Below are positions 1 to 5,623 of a stretch of 6,771 nt of DNA, piece after piece. The position numbers and the translations under genes were made by a program. How positions within the stretch are numbered: the first letter of the stretch is position 1; each line of letters opens with the position of its first letter. Origin of the DNA: an uncultured bacterium (GTDB taxonomy: Bacteria > Oederibacteriota > PGYV01 > CAILUR01); contig CAILUR010000183.1 of the NCBI GenBank assembly GCA_903837445.1, positions 1-6,771 on the forward strand. The letters are read 5' to 3'. A model generated the notes under the pieces. That model worked only from the letters and a program-made list of their open reading frames with translations. It searched no databases and was not told where the DNA came from.

Positions 1-310
1 ATATTGTTTTCAGCGTCTGTAACGCAGTACTTATTTCTTGCCATTTTCCCATATCCATTGTTTCTGATCGTATTTGAGCATCAAGAAAAACATTTCTCAC
101 CCTTTCAATACTTGAGAGCTTTGAACCGGTTCCAATAGTTCCAGACCCGAGATAATCAACCAAAGGCATGGTGGACGACATATTGGCAATCTCTTTAGAA
201 TAGCCCTCTGTATTCATATTAGCAATGTTATGCGCCGCTGTATTTATTCCCAAGGTATTTGCCCGCATTGAATTTAAAGCTGTGTAAAGACTAAGATTTA
301 TACCTATCAT
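1..310 (-). CDS. flgK: Flagellar hook-filament junction protein FlgK (HAP1), N-terminal part
   Basis: FlgK forms the first junction ring between hook and filament; it is exported by the flagellar type III system with FlgN as chaperone. My translation gives 103 residues before the left edge cuts the gene; the family is usually above 450 residues, so only the N-terminal region is seen. It opens MIGINLSLYTALNSMRANTL and continues with an N-terminal rod/hook/HAP motif of the HNIANMNTEGYSKE type (about residues 27-40). Then come a Gly-rich stretch and SSIERVRNVFLDAQIRSE, which matches the FlgK pattern of a conserved arginine before the helix. The ATG at 310-308 has GGGAGG at 322-317 with a 6-nt spacer. 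It starts 13 nt after the flgN stop, so client and chaperone are co-transcribed. FlgE or another HAP is less likely given the flgM-flgN context. Confidence 0.93.
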   Translation of the reverse strand, partial: MIGINLSLYTALNSMRANTLGINTAAHNIANMNTEGYSKEIANMSSTMPLVDYLGSGTIGTGSKLSSIERVRNVFLDAQIRSETMDMGKWQEISTALQTLKTI

Positions 311-323
311 TTAATTCCTCCCT

Positions 324-839
324 TTATATTTTACTATCAAAATTTGTTTTTTTTACTGGTTCTGTTTTTAGTGGGGTCCCTGTCTGTGTATATGTGCCAC
401 CGAGTTTTGTCGGATCAACATTTATTTTTGTTTGGACATAATTTACATACTCTGTAAAGTTTTTCAAAAGGTGGGCATTGGCAATGTTGATTGTATCTAC
501 CTCTTTCGCCATTTCTAAAAGTCCCAGAACAGCTGTGCCTATCTCATTGGCTTCGTCAGTTTCCATTTTTTCCAGCAATTCGTTAAGTTTCACTGAACCA
601 TCATTTTTCAAACCTAATCCTTCCGCCATTTTTAAAAACAAATCATATTTCTGCATCTCCATTTCCTTTATGCGAGTCACATATTCGTCTTCTTCCTGTA
701 TAAGTTTTTCTATATTTTTAAGGTTCTTGATTTTGAGCGCCTTATTTTCTTCCCCTACCGTCTTTTTCAATTTCACATACAATTCCAACTGTTCTTTCAC
801 AGCTTTTAAATAATTTTCTTTTAGTATTTTTTCTACCAT
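324..839 (-). CDS. flgN: Flagellar export chaperone FlgN
   Basis: FlgN is a cytoplasmic chaperone that binds the C-terminal ends of FlgK and FlgL and delivers them to the export gate. The 171-residue product is highly charged and helical. Two long Lys/Glu-rich helices (about residues 1-70) precede a second helical region ending in INIANAHLLKNFTEYVNYVQ, which resembles the Asn-rich N..NxxLL pattern typical of FlgN. The last 30 residues (Thr, Pro, Lys rich) look disordered. Sequence divergence is high, as usual for this family, so the call rests on fold type and position between flgM and flgK. The start is uncertain. ATG at 839-837 has GGAGG 13 nt upstream and AGAGG 2 nt upstream. An in-frame TTG at 851-849 overlaps the flgM stop but sits only 1 nt from GGAGG. 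I chose the ATG; the TTG would add four residues. Confidence 0.85.
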   Translation of the reverse strand: MVEKILKENYLKAVKEQLELYVKLKKTVGEENKALKIKNLKNIEKLIQEEDEYVTRIKEMEMQKYDLFLKMAEGLGLKNDGSVKLNELLEKMETDEANEIGTAVLGLLEMAKEVDTINIANAHLLKNFTEYVNYVQTKINVDPTKLGGTYTQTGTPLKTEPVKKTNFDSKI

Positions 840-847
840 AACCTCTG

Positions 848-1132
848 TCAATCCTCCATCAACATTTTACCAGCGAGCAAATAAGAAGAAATATTCTGGT
901 TATTTTCAATTCTCTGCCTCGCCGTTTCCACTGCCGCAGGTCTCACTTCAGGCAACTGATTTAAACCTATAATGGCACTATTGATTTCTTTTGCCTGTTT
1001 GGATATTTCCACCCTGTCCGGAGTGGATGTAGGTATGCTGGTAGTCGGTTTTACATCTATACTTTTTTGCTTTGTTTCCAGAATTTTTTGTGGAAGGATT
1101 GGATTGATATTTCCTGAATTATTTGTTTCCAT
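848..1132 (-). CDS. flgM: Anti-sigma-28 factor FlgM
   Basis: FlgM binds the flagellar sigma factor (FliA/SigD, sigma-28) in the cytoplasm and is exported through the finished hook-basal body, which releases late-gene transcription. The 94-residue length is normal. The first 35 or so residues are low complexity (Asn, Thr, Pro, Lys), as expected for the disordered export-competent end. The sigma-binding half is clear: DRVEISKQAKEI (about 39-50), then LPEVRPAAVETARQRIENNQ (about 60-79) and a final SSYLLAGKMLMED helix. It has a strong ribosome binding site, AGGAGG at 1144-1139 with a 6-nt spacer to the ATG. A sigma-28-like promoter lies just upstream, which would make the gene subject to feedback through its own target. 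The stop at 850-848 touches the flgN start region, so the two are probably translationally coupled. Confidence 0.93.
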   Translation of the reverse strand: METNNSGNINPILPQKILETKQKSIDVKPTTSIPTSTPDRVEISKQAKEINSAIIGLNQLPEVRPAAVETARQRIENNQNISSYLLAGKMLMED

Positions 1133-1136
1133 AAAA

Positions 1137-1144
1137 CACCTCCT
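1137..1144 (-). promoter_or_regulatory. Strong ribosome binding site of flgM
   Basis: On the minus strand AGGAGGTG lies at 1144-1137, an extended match to the 3' end of 16S rRNA. It fixes the ATG at 1132-1130 as the flgM start, with 6 nt between AGGAGG and the ATG. The same AGGAGGTG precedes flgG, so both are predicted to be efficiently translated. Confidence 0.85.
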
Positions 1145-1173
1145 ATATATTTTTTATTTCTTTCACATAATAT

Positions 1174-1200
1174 ATATCGGATAAAATATCACAAACTTTA
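1174..1200 (-). promoter_or_regulatory. Sigma-28 (FliA/SigD)-type promoter upstream of flgM
   Basis: On the minus strand TAAAGTTT (1200-1193) is followed after exactly 11 nt by TCCGATAT (1181-1174). The FliA consensus is TAAAGTTT, 11 nt, GCCGATAA. The -35 half is therefore identical and the -10 half matches at 6 of 8 positions, including the core CCGAT, with exact spacing. Transcription would begin near 1167, leaving a leader of about 35 nt before the flgM ATG. It lies in the largest intergenic gap of the window. The inferred role is late, sigma-28-dependent expression of flgM, flgN and flgK. Confidence 0.8.
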
Positions 1201-1228
1201 GTTGTTTTTGAAAATATTGTTAGATTAG

Positions 1229-1271
1229 ACCAGAACCCAGTAAGCCCCTTATTTTTCAGGCTTTTTCTGGT
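1229..1271 (-). other. Possible hairpin at the 3' end of the yvyF-like gene
   Basis: ACCAGAA (1271-1265) and TTCTGGT (1235-1229) are complementary and enclose a nested AAGCC (1263-1259) and GGCTT (1246-1242) pair around a 12-nt loop. The structure overlaps the last codons and stop of the yvyF-like gene. There is no U-run after it on the minus strand, so it does not look like a classical intrinsic terminator. It could be an mRNA processing or stability element, or chance. Confidence 0.3.
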
Positions 1272-1587
1272 TCATTCCTCTTATTTTTGAAGCGCAGTCC
1301 TCGCATATAGAACCGGTTTTTGTCGTTTTGCCACAAATACGGCAACTGTGCATTTCTTTCGCCTGAGATATTTTTAAAGACCCAGCCTTAATAAGCCTGG
1401 AAATTGTAACTTGTTCCACTTTCGTTTTTTCACGAACTTCAGCAATACTCGCAAGCGGGTGTGCCCTTAAATAATCGGTTATTTTTTTGAGAGTTTTATT
1501 ATCTTCCACAATACAGCTATGACATACCAGTTCTCCATTTTCAGAGTTAAATACATTGCCACAGCGTTCACAATTAATTAGTTTAAT
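1249..1587 (-). CDS. YvyF-type flagellar operon protein with two zinc ribbons and a central HTH-like region; ATT start
   Basis: This resembles the YvyF family (TIGR03826 flagellar operon protein), found next to flgM in Bacillus; its molecular role is not well settled. Read from ATT at 1587-1585 the protein has 112 residues. Its layout is CERC (Cys6, Cys9) and CHSC (Cys22, Cys25), then a helical stretch with a helix-turn-helix look (about 48-70, ASIAEVREKTKVEQVTISRL), then CRIC (Cys82, Cys85) and CEDC (Cys95, Cys98). That makes two four-Cys zinc sites. The ATT choice rests on a perfect GGAGG at 1598-1594 with a 6-nt spacer, an in-frame TAA at 1608-1606, and no ATG, GTG or TTG between that stop and the first Cys pair. 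A GTG at 1509 is in frame but would delete the whole N-terminal ribbon and has no good ribosome binding site. It begins 35 nt after flgJ and ends 116 nt before flgM. Confidence 0.82.
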   Translation of the reverse strand: MKLINCERCGNVFNSENGELVCHSCIVEDNKTLKKITDYLRAHPLASIAEVREKTKVEQVTISRLIKAGSLKISQAKEMHSCRICGKTTKTGSICEDCASKIRGMNQKKPEK

Positions 1588-1593
1588 TTTCTT

Positions 1594-1598
1594 CCTCC
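1594..1598 (-). promoter_or_regulatory. Ribosome binding site that decides the ATT start of the yvyF-like gene
   Basis: The minus strand reads GGAGG at 1598-1594, followed by AAGAAA and then ATT at 1587-1585. The 6-nt spacer is ideal and matches that of flgK and flgM in the same window. No canonical start codon lies within reach downstream, so the site only makes sense with the ATT, or with an ATG misread as ATT. Confidence 0.75.
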
Positions 1599-1622
1599 AG
1601 TTAGTTTAAAAAAGAATATGAT

Positions 1623-2039
1623 TTACTTTGAATTCCCAGGAAGCGCAGGTTGATATGCCGCTACAGCCAGTGCTTCTCTTTTTGCCTGAGTAGCCGCATC
1701 CGCCGAAAGTTGTTTATACAACATACCTGCAAGCCCTATTCCTCCAGCTTTAGCAAGTTCTTTCGAGATACTTTCATCATACATACTTTCGTATATTTCT
1801 TTCGCGTTGCTTTTTTCCATAAGGGGATCATCAGGAACTGTTTTTCTCATTTGTGAAAGCATATAATTCAAAAATATGGATTCAAATTCCATAGATACTT
1901 TTTTAAGTTGTTGTGAGGTGTTCGCTTCTTTAAGCGAAGCTTTTTGTGACAACATTTTTGCTTGAGTAAGTTTGTTGTCCATACTTGCCATCTCTGCACG
2001 GGTGGACATCTCCGCGCCTGCTAAAAATTCACCACTCAT
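1623..2039 (-). CDS. flgJ: Rod-binding protein, FlgJ N-terminal domain only
   Basis: FlgJ-type rod-binding proteins act as a cap or scaffold for rod assembly in the periplasm and have no cleavable signal peptide. The 138-residue product matches the rod-binding domain: VSMEFESIFLNYMLSQMRKTVP (about 48-69), KEIYESMYDESISKELAKAGGIGLAGMLYKQL (about 80-111). The first 45 residues are a polar, helical lead. The tail after 112 is Ala-rich. Enterobacterial FlgJ is about 310 residues with a C-terminal peptidoglycan hydrolase domain; that domain is absent here and the gene ends normally, so this is the single-domain form common outside gamma-proteobacteria. The ATG at 2039-2037 has AAGGAG at 2053-2048, overlapping the flgI stop, with an 8-nt spacer. 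A separate lytic enzyme is presumably encoded elsewhere. Confidence 0.9.
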   Translation of the reverse strand: MSGEFLAGAEMSTRAEMASMDNKLTQAKMLSQKASLKEANTSQQLKKVSMEFESIFLNYMLSQMRKTVPDDPLMEKSNAKEIYESMYDESISKELAKAGGIGLAGMLYKQLSADAATQAKREALAVAAYQPALPGNSK

Positions 2040-2051
2040 AAGTTAAGCTCC

Positions 2052-3182
2052 TTACATTATTTCTATTTCGCCGTGTAAAGCACCAGCGGCTTTTATAGCC
2101 TGAATAATACTTATTATATCCTGTGGAGAAGCGCCAAGCACATTTAACGCACTTATCAAATCTATCACGCTCGCCCCCTGAGGCAAGGCCACAAGCTGAT
2201 TCCCCCCGCCTTCAACTTTTACAGAAGAATCATTATACAAAAGTGCAGATGCTCCTGGAGAAAAAGGATTGGGTTGTGAAATTTGTTTAGTGACATTTAT
2301 TGTGACATTATAATTACCGTGTGCGACAGCACAAGTATCTATAGCAATATCCGCGCCCATAACCACCGTTCCCGTGCGCTCGTTTATTACAAGTTTTTCA
2401 GACCTTTCTTCTACTTCCACATATAATCCTTCCACAGCCGCAATAAATTCTACAGCATTATTTTGAAAATCAAATGGCACTTTTATTCTTATAGTATTAG
2501 CATCAACTGCATTTGCAATTTCTCCGCTCTGTGCCCAAAACTGCTGATTAATAACTTCTGCTATTCTGGAAGCTGTGGTAAAGTCCGAGGTCTGAAGCTG
2601 AAGATATACATTATTTTTATCATCTACAAAAGTCACAGGCACTTCTCGTTCTACCAACGCACCTTCAGGCACTCTGCCAACAGTCTGTTTGCCTCTCGTA
2701 GCCGAAATTCCGCTCACAGAGGATTCTCCGCCACCAGTGGACAAAGCACCCTGAGCTGTCGCATAAATATTCTCATCTATTCCTTTCAAAACTGTCTGAA
2801 GCAATACTCCCCCATCAAGACTTTTAGCATCTCCCATAGACGAAACCAACACATCTATTTTATCGCCTTTTTTTGCGAAAGGTGGAAGGATTGCAGTTAC
2901 CATAACTGCGGCTACATTCCTTACATTAATGTCGCCCGCCCCTTCAGCGATTCCAAAACGCTTTAACATATTTGTGATAGCCTGTCCTGTAAAAATTGTG
3001 GTTTTCCTATCGCCTGTGCCTTTCAAACCGACCACAAGTCCAAAACCTGTAATCTGGTTATCACGCACTCCTTTAAAACGCGCCACATTTCTTACCCGCA
3101 GTTCCACTGCAGGCAACAGTTGCGCAAATAATAATGCCAGTAATACAAAAAGTATAGTAGTTCTTATCGCGGTCTTTTTCAT
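2052..3182 (-). CDS. flgI: Flagellar P-ring protein FlgI
   Basis: FlgI builds the P ring around the rod in the peptidoglycan layer and needs FlgA for assembly. At 376 residues it is close to the usual length of about 365. A Sec signal peptide covers about residues 1-26 (KK-containing n-region, hydrophobic core, cut near LPAVE). Family landmarks follow: NQITGFGLVVGLKGTGD (42-58), AVMVTAILPPFAKKGDKIDV (92-111), SLDGGVLLQT (121-130), a QTVGRVPEGALVEREVP block (166-182), INERTGTVVMG (266-276), CAVAHGN (284-290) and the C-terminal LNVLGASPQDIISIIQAIKAAGAL (346-369). Only one cysteine, Cys284, is present; Ala368 stands where E. coli FlgI has the second. AGAGGTGA precedes the ATG, which begins 12 nt after the flgH stop. 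Confidence 0.97.
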   Translation of the reverse strand: MKKTAIRTTILFVLLALLFAQLLPAVELRVRNVARFKGVRDNQITGFGLVVGLKGTGDRKTTIFTGQAITNMLKRFGIAEGAGDINVRNVAAVMVTAILPPFAKKGDKIDVLVSSMGDAKSLDGGVLLQTVLKGIDENIYATAQGALSTGGGESSVSGISATRGKQTVGRVPEGALVEREVPVTFVDDKNNVYLQLQTSDFTTASRIAEVINQQFWAQSGEIANAVDANTIRIKVPFDFQNNAVEFIAAVEGLYVEVEERSEKLVINERTGTVVMGADIAIDTCAVAHGNYNVTINVTKQISQPNPFSPGASALLYNDSSVKVEGGGNQLVALPQGASVIDLISALNVLGASPQDIISIIQAIKAAGALHGEIEIM

Positions 3183-3194
3183 TTATTCACCTCT

Positions 3195-3794
3195 TTAGAA
3201 TATACCAATCCAATCAAGTATTCTGGTTAAAATACCTGGAGAGGTTTTCTCTCCTATCGGTCCTTTGCCTTCATATTGAATATTTGCATCCGCCACAAAT
3301 GTGGACAGTATGGTATTATCCGCTGAAATATCTTCTGGTCTTATCGTGCCTGTGATTACAAGATTCTGCTTCTCATCATTTATCTGAATTACTTTCACGC
3401 CGCGTATGACAAGATTGTTATTTGACAAAACTTTTTCAACTTTTGCCGATATCTTTGCTATTAAATTTCCACTCCGAGATGAATTGCCTCCACCGGCTTG
3501 GCTTTCCATTCCGCCTGCGCCCCACGAAGGCACGCTGGGGAAAGTCACTCCGCCGCCCCATTGACTCAGTCCCATACCTGCAGAAAGATGCTGTTCTTTG
3601 TTTGTTTTTAAACCAGCACTTTGGGAACCACTGGTGCTCTCTATTACAAAAATTGTAACTAAATCTCCAGCCCTTATGGCTTTGTGGTCCACATACATAG
3701 AAGTTATATTTTTATCACTTATAATTTCATCCGCTGATACGAAAATCGCAGCTAAAAATAATACTGCCATTGAAATTAAAATTACTTTTTTCAT
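3195..3794 (-). CDS. flgH: Flagellar L-ring protein FlgH, lacking a lipobox
   Basis: FlgH forms the L ring, the outer-membrane bushing of the flagellum. The 199-residue product matches across the mature region: SMYVDHKAIRAGDLVTIFVIE (about 32-52), a Gly/Ser-rich middle (72-109), GNLIAKISAKVEKVLSNNNLVIRGVKVI (109-136), EKQNLVITGTIRPEDISADNTILSTFVADANIQYEGKGPI (141-180) and a short hydrophobic end RILDWIGIF. A signal peptide is present (about 1-21, cleavage after FVSA), but the protein contains no cysteine at all, so the usual lipidated N-terminus is missing. The linker normally found between the lipid Cys and the conserved domain is also gone. Its RBS, AAGGTGA, lies 13 nt or less after the flgA stop; the junction closely resembles that of flgI. 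Confidence 0.95.
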   Translation of the reverse strand: MKKVILISMAVLFLAAIFVSADEIISDKNITSMYVDHKAIRAGDLVTIFVIESTSGSQSAGLKTNKEQHLSAGMGLSQWGGGVTFPSVPSWGAGGMESQAGGGNSSRSGNLIAKISAKVEKVLSNNNLVIRGVKVIQINDEKQNLVITGTIRPEDISADNTILSTFVADANIQYEGKGPIGEKTSPGILTRILDWIGIF

Positions 3795-3807
3795 TTATTC
3801 ACCTTCT

Positions 3808-4770
3808 TTATTTTTCTATTATTACTGCGCCACTCGGCGCTACTTTTCCTTGCACAGTAACACTTTTCTTTCCTATCAGTTTTACATCTACCCTTTCACC
3901 CTGTCTGCCATCTGCCATAGCAATCCCTGAGGCCTCAATACTTACTGATTTAATTTTAACTACCACACTCACTTTATCTCCCCTCTTGAAAAGTGGAGTT
4001 ATCTCAAACATACTTCTTAAAAGCACAGTCCCTTTTCCTACTCCCCGTTTTGTAACCATATTCCCCAATTCGGAGGCAGAAGTCACAATATCTTCTGGCA
4101 TATAAGTGATGTCTTTTTTTTCAACTTTTACAGCTGTTTCCGAGATTACCATACCTCTGTCAAAATCAGCAGTGCTGATTAAGCAGTCCGCTTGCACTTT
4201 CATAAAAAGCGATACAGGTTGTATTTTCTCAGACTTGCCATTCACAAACACTTCCACAGGCACGATTACATTGCCTTTATACTTAATCGTATTATCTTCT
4301 CTCACTCTTAGGGTCACAGTGCCATCCGTGAGTTTTAAATCCGGTGGAAGCTGTCCGTTTGTAATTTCAACGTTTTCTTTGGGCCATGTCATATTTGAAT
4401 TTATATATTCCAAAGCCGTTTTTAAAATAGCTTCTGAAGGGATTTCCTTTTTTCCAGTGAGCACTTCCACTTGATTCGGGCCTTCCACAGAAACTCCCCG
4501 AAACCCTTTTACCATTTTATTATAAACATATTCTTTAGTAACTATTATCGTATAGCCAGGCATAGCAGCTCTTTTTATATACAGCCCTTTTGCCTTTGCC
4601 AACATAGCCTCATCAAATCCAAAAAAATCAGCTATGTCCACAAGATATATTTTATCTGTGGCTACAGTTACAGTCGCTTCTTTGAGTGATACTACAGGGC
4701 CTTCCGCAAAAGCGCAAAAAGCCAAAAATATCAAAAAAACAATGCTAAAGAACTTTTTTATTTTAAACAA
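3808..4770 (-). CDS. flgA: Flagellar basal-body P-ring formation chaperone FlgA
   Basis: FlgA is a periplasmic chaperone that assists FlgI polymerisation into the P ring. The 320-residue product has a signal peptide (KIKKFFSIVFLIFLAF, cleavage likely after AFA near residue 22). A poorly conserved N-terminal half (23-190) precedes a SAF-like domain (about 194-257, with DFDRGMVISETAVKVEKKD and KRGVGKGTVLLRSM). The diagnostic C-terminal FlgA block follows: FKRGDKVSVVVKIKSVSIEASGIAMADGRQGERVDVKLIGKKSVTVQGKV, stated here by position 261-310. It is about 100 residues longer than E. coli FlgA (219), all in the N-terminal half. The start is TTG at 4770-4768; the codon directly before it is TGA, so no upstream start is possible. 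The RBS is weak (AAGG with about 9 nt), 15 nt after flgG, suggesting coupling. Confidence 0.93.
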   Translation of the reverse strand: MFKIKKFFSIVFLIFLAFCAFAEGPVVSLKEATVTVATDKIYLVDIADFFGFDEAMLAKAKGLYIKRAAMPGYTIIVTKEYVYNKMVKGFRGVSVEGPNQVEVLTGKKEIPSEAILKTALEYINSNMTWPKENVEITNGQLPPDLKLTDGTVTLRVREDNTIKYKGNVIVPVEVFVNGKSEKIQPVSLFMKVQADCLISTADFDRGMVISETAVKVEKKDITYMPEDIVTSASELGNMVTKRGVGKGTVLLRSMFEITPLFKRGDKVSVVVKIKSVSIEASGIAMADGRQGERVDVKLIGKKSVTVQGKVAPSGAVIIEK

Positions 4771-4785
4771 TCAACTTTGCCTTGC

Positions 4786-5577
4786 TTATATTACTTTTAA
4801 ATTATTTGCCAAGCCGAGCATAGCATCAGAAGTTTGAATAGCCTTAGCGTTAATTTCATAAGCCCTCTGAGAGGCAATGAGCGCCACCATTTCTTCCACT
4901 GTAGAAACATTTGAAGATTCAAGCATTCCCGATGCGAGCGACCCAAGTCCATCATATCCAGGAACCCCTTCTACTGCTTCGCCAGAGGCTTCTGTTTCTT
5001 TGTAAAGATTTTTCCCCATGCTTTCAAGTCCAGCAGGATTTAAAAATTTCGAGAGGCGTATTTGTCCCACAGTTTCAGTTTCTGTTTGCCCAGGAATTGA
5101 AACTGCCACATCTCCATTTTCTTTTATCACGATTGATGTGGCTTCTTTCGGTATAGTAATACTTGGTTGCAAATAATAGCCATCGGAATTTACAAGATTC
5201 CCCTGAGCGTCTTTTTTCAAAGTTCCGTCTTTGCTATAAGCCATTTCTCCGTTAGGAAGTTGCAAGGTAAAGAACCCATCCCCCTGTATTACCACATCCA
5301 ACGGGTTGTCAGTGGTTGACATTTCTCCCTGACTGAAAGATTTCTGTGTAGCCGCTAACCTGACACCGTGCCCGATCTCAATCGGAGTCGGATACTGGGC
5401 CCCAACGTTATTAGTAACGCCGGCCGGCCTGATTGTCTGGTATAACAAGTCCTGGAACTCTGCCCTGCTCTTTTTAAAAGCTGTGGTATTGACGTTTGCA
5501 AGGTTGTTCGAAATCACGTCAATATTCTGTTGCTGTGCCGTCATTCCTGTTGCTGCTGTCCAAAGCGACCTCATCAT
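4786..5577 (-). CDS. flgG: Flagellar distal rod protein FlgG
   Basis: FlgG polymerises into the distal rod, the drive shaft passing through the P and L rings. The 263-residue length equals that of family members. It starts MMRSLWTAATGMTAQQQNID and has the rod/hook motif VISNNLANVNTTAFKKSRAEF (about 21-41), directly followed by the FlgG-specific LLYQTIRPAG (44-53). The central core includes DVVIQGDGFFTL (94-105) and YSKDG (114-118). The C-terminal motif is SSNVSTVEEMVALIASQRAYEINAKAIQTSD (221-251). The LYQTIRP segment separates it from the flgF product upstream. AGGAGG at 5590-5585 lies 7 nt from the first ATG; a second ATG follows immediately. It sits 46 nt after flgF. Confidence 0.97.
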   Translation of the reverse strand: MMRSLWTAATGMTAQQQNIDVISNNLANVNTTAFKKSRAEFQDLLYQTIRPAGVTNNVGAQYPTPIEIGHGVRLAATQKSFSQGEMSTTDNPLDVVIQGDGFFTLQLPNGEMAYSKDGTLKKDAQGNLVNSDGYYLQPSITIPKEATSIVIKENGDVAVSIPGQTETETVGQIRLSKFLNPAGLESMGKNLYKETEASGEAVEGVPGYDGLGSLASGMLESSNVSTVEEMVALIASQRAYEINAKAIQTSDAMLGLANNLKVI

Positions 5578-5623
5578 AAAAACACCTCCTCGAAACGATT
5601 ATGTTCTCGTTCCTTTCAAAATT

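Noticed and set aside
1133..1248. Sigma-54 promoter or an extra small gene in the gap before flgM
   Set aside because: No TGGCAC-N5-TTGC type element is visible, and no open frame with an RBS fits; the sigma-28 motif and the flgM RBS account for the gap.
1229..1271. Intrinsic terminator after the yvyF-like gene
   Set aside because: A hairpin can be drawn, but it has internal loops, overlaps the coding end and is not followed by a run of T on the minus strand.
1249..1509. GTG at 1509 as start of the yvyF-like gene
   Set aside because: It would remove two CxxC pairs that form the N-terminal zinc ribbon of the family and has no good ribosome binding site; the upstream GGAGG-ATT fits both.
2463..2966. 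A 167-codon open frame on the plus strand opposite flgI, and similar plus-strand frames across the window
   Set aside because: They lie antisense to well-supported flagellar genes, are rich in Ser, Phe, Cys and Tyr as expected from reverse reading, lack matching ribosome binding sites and show no recognisable domains.
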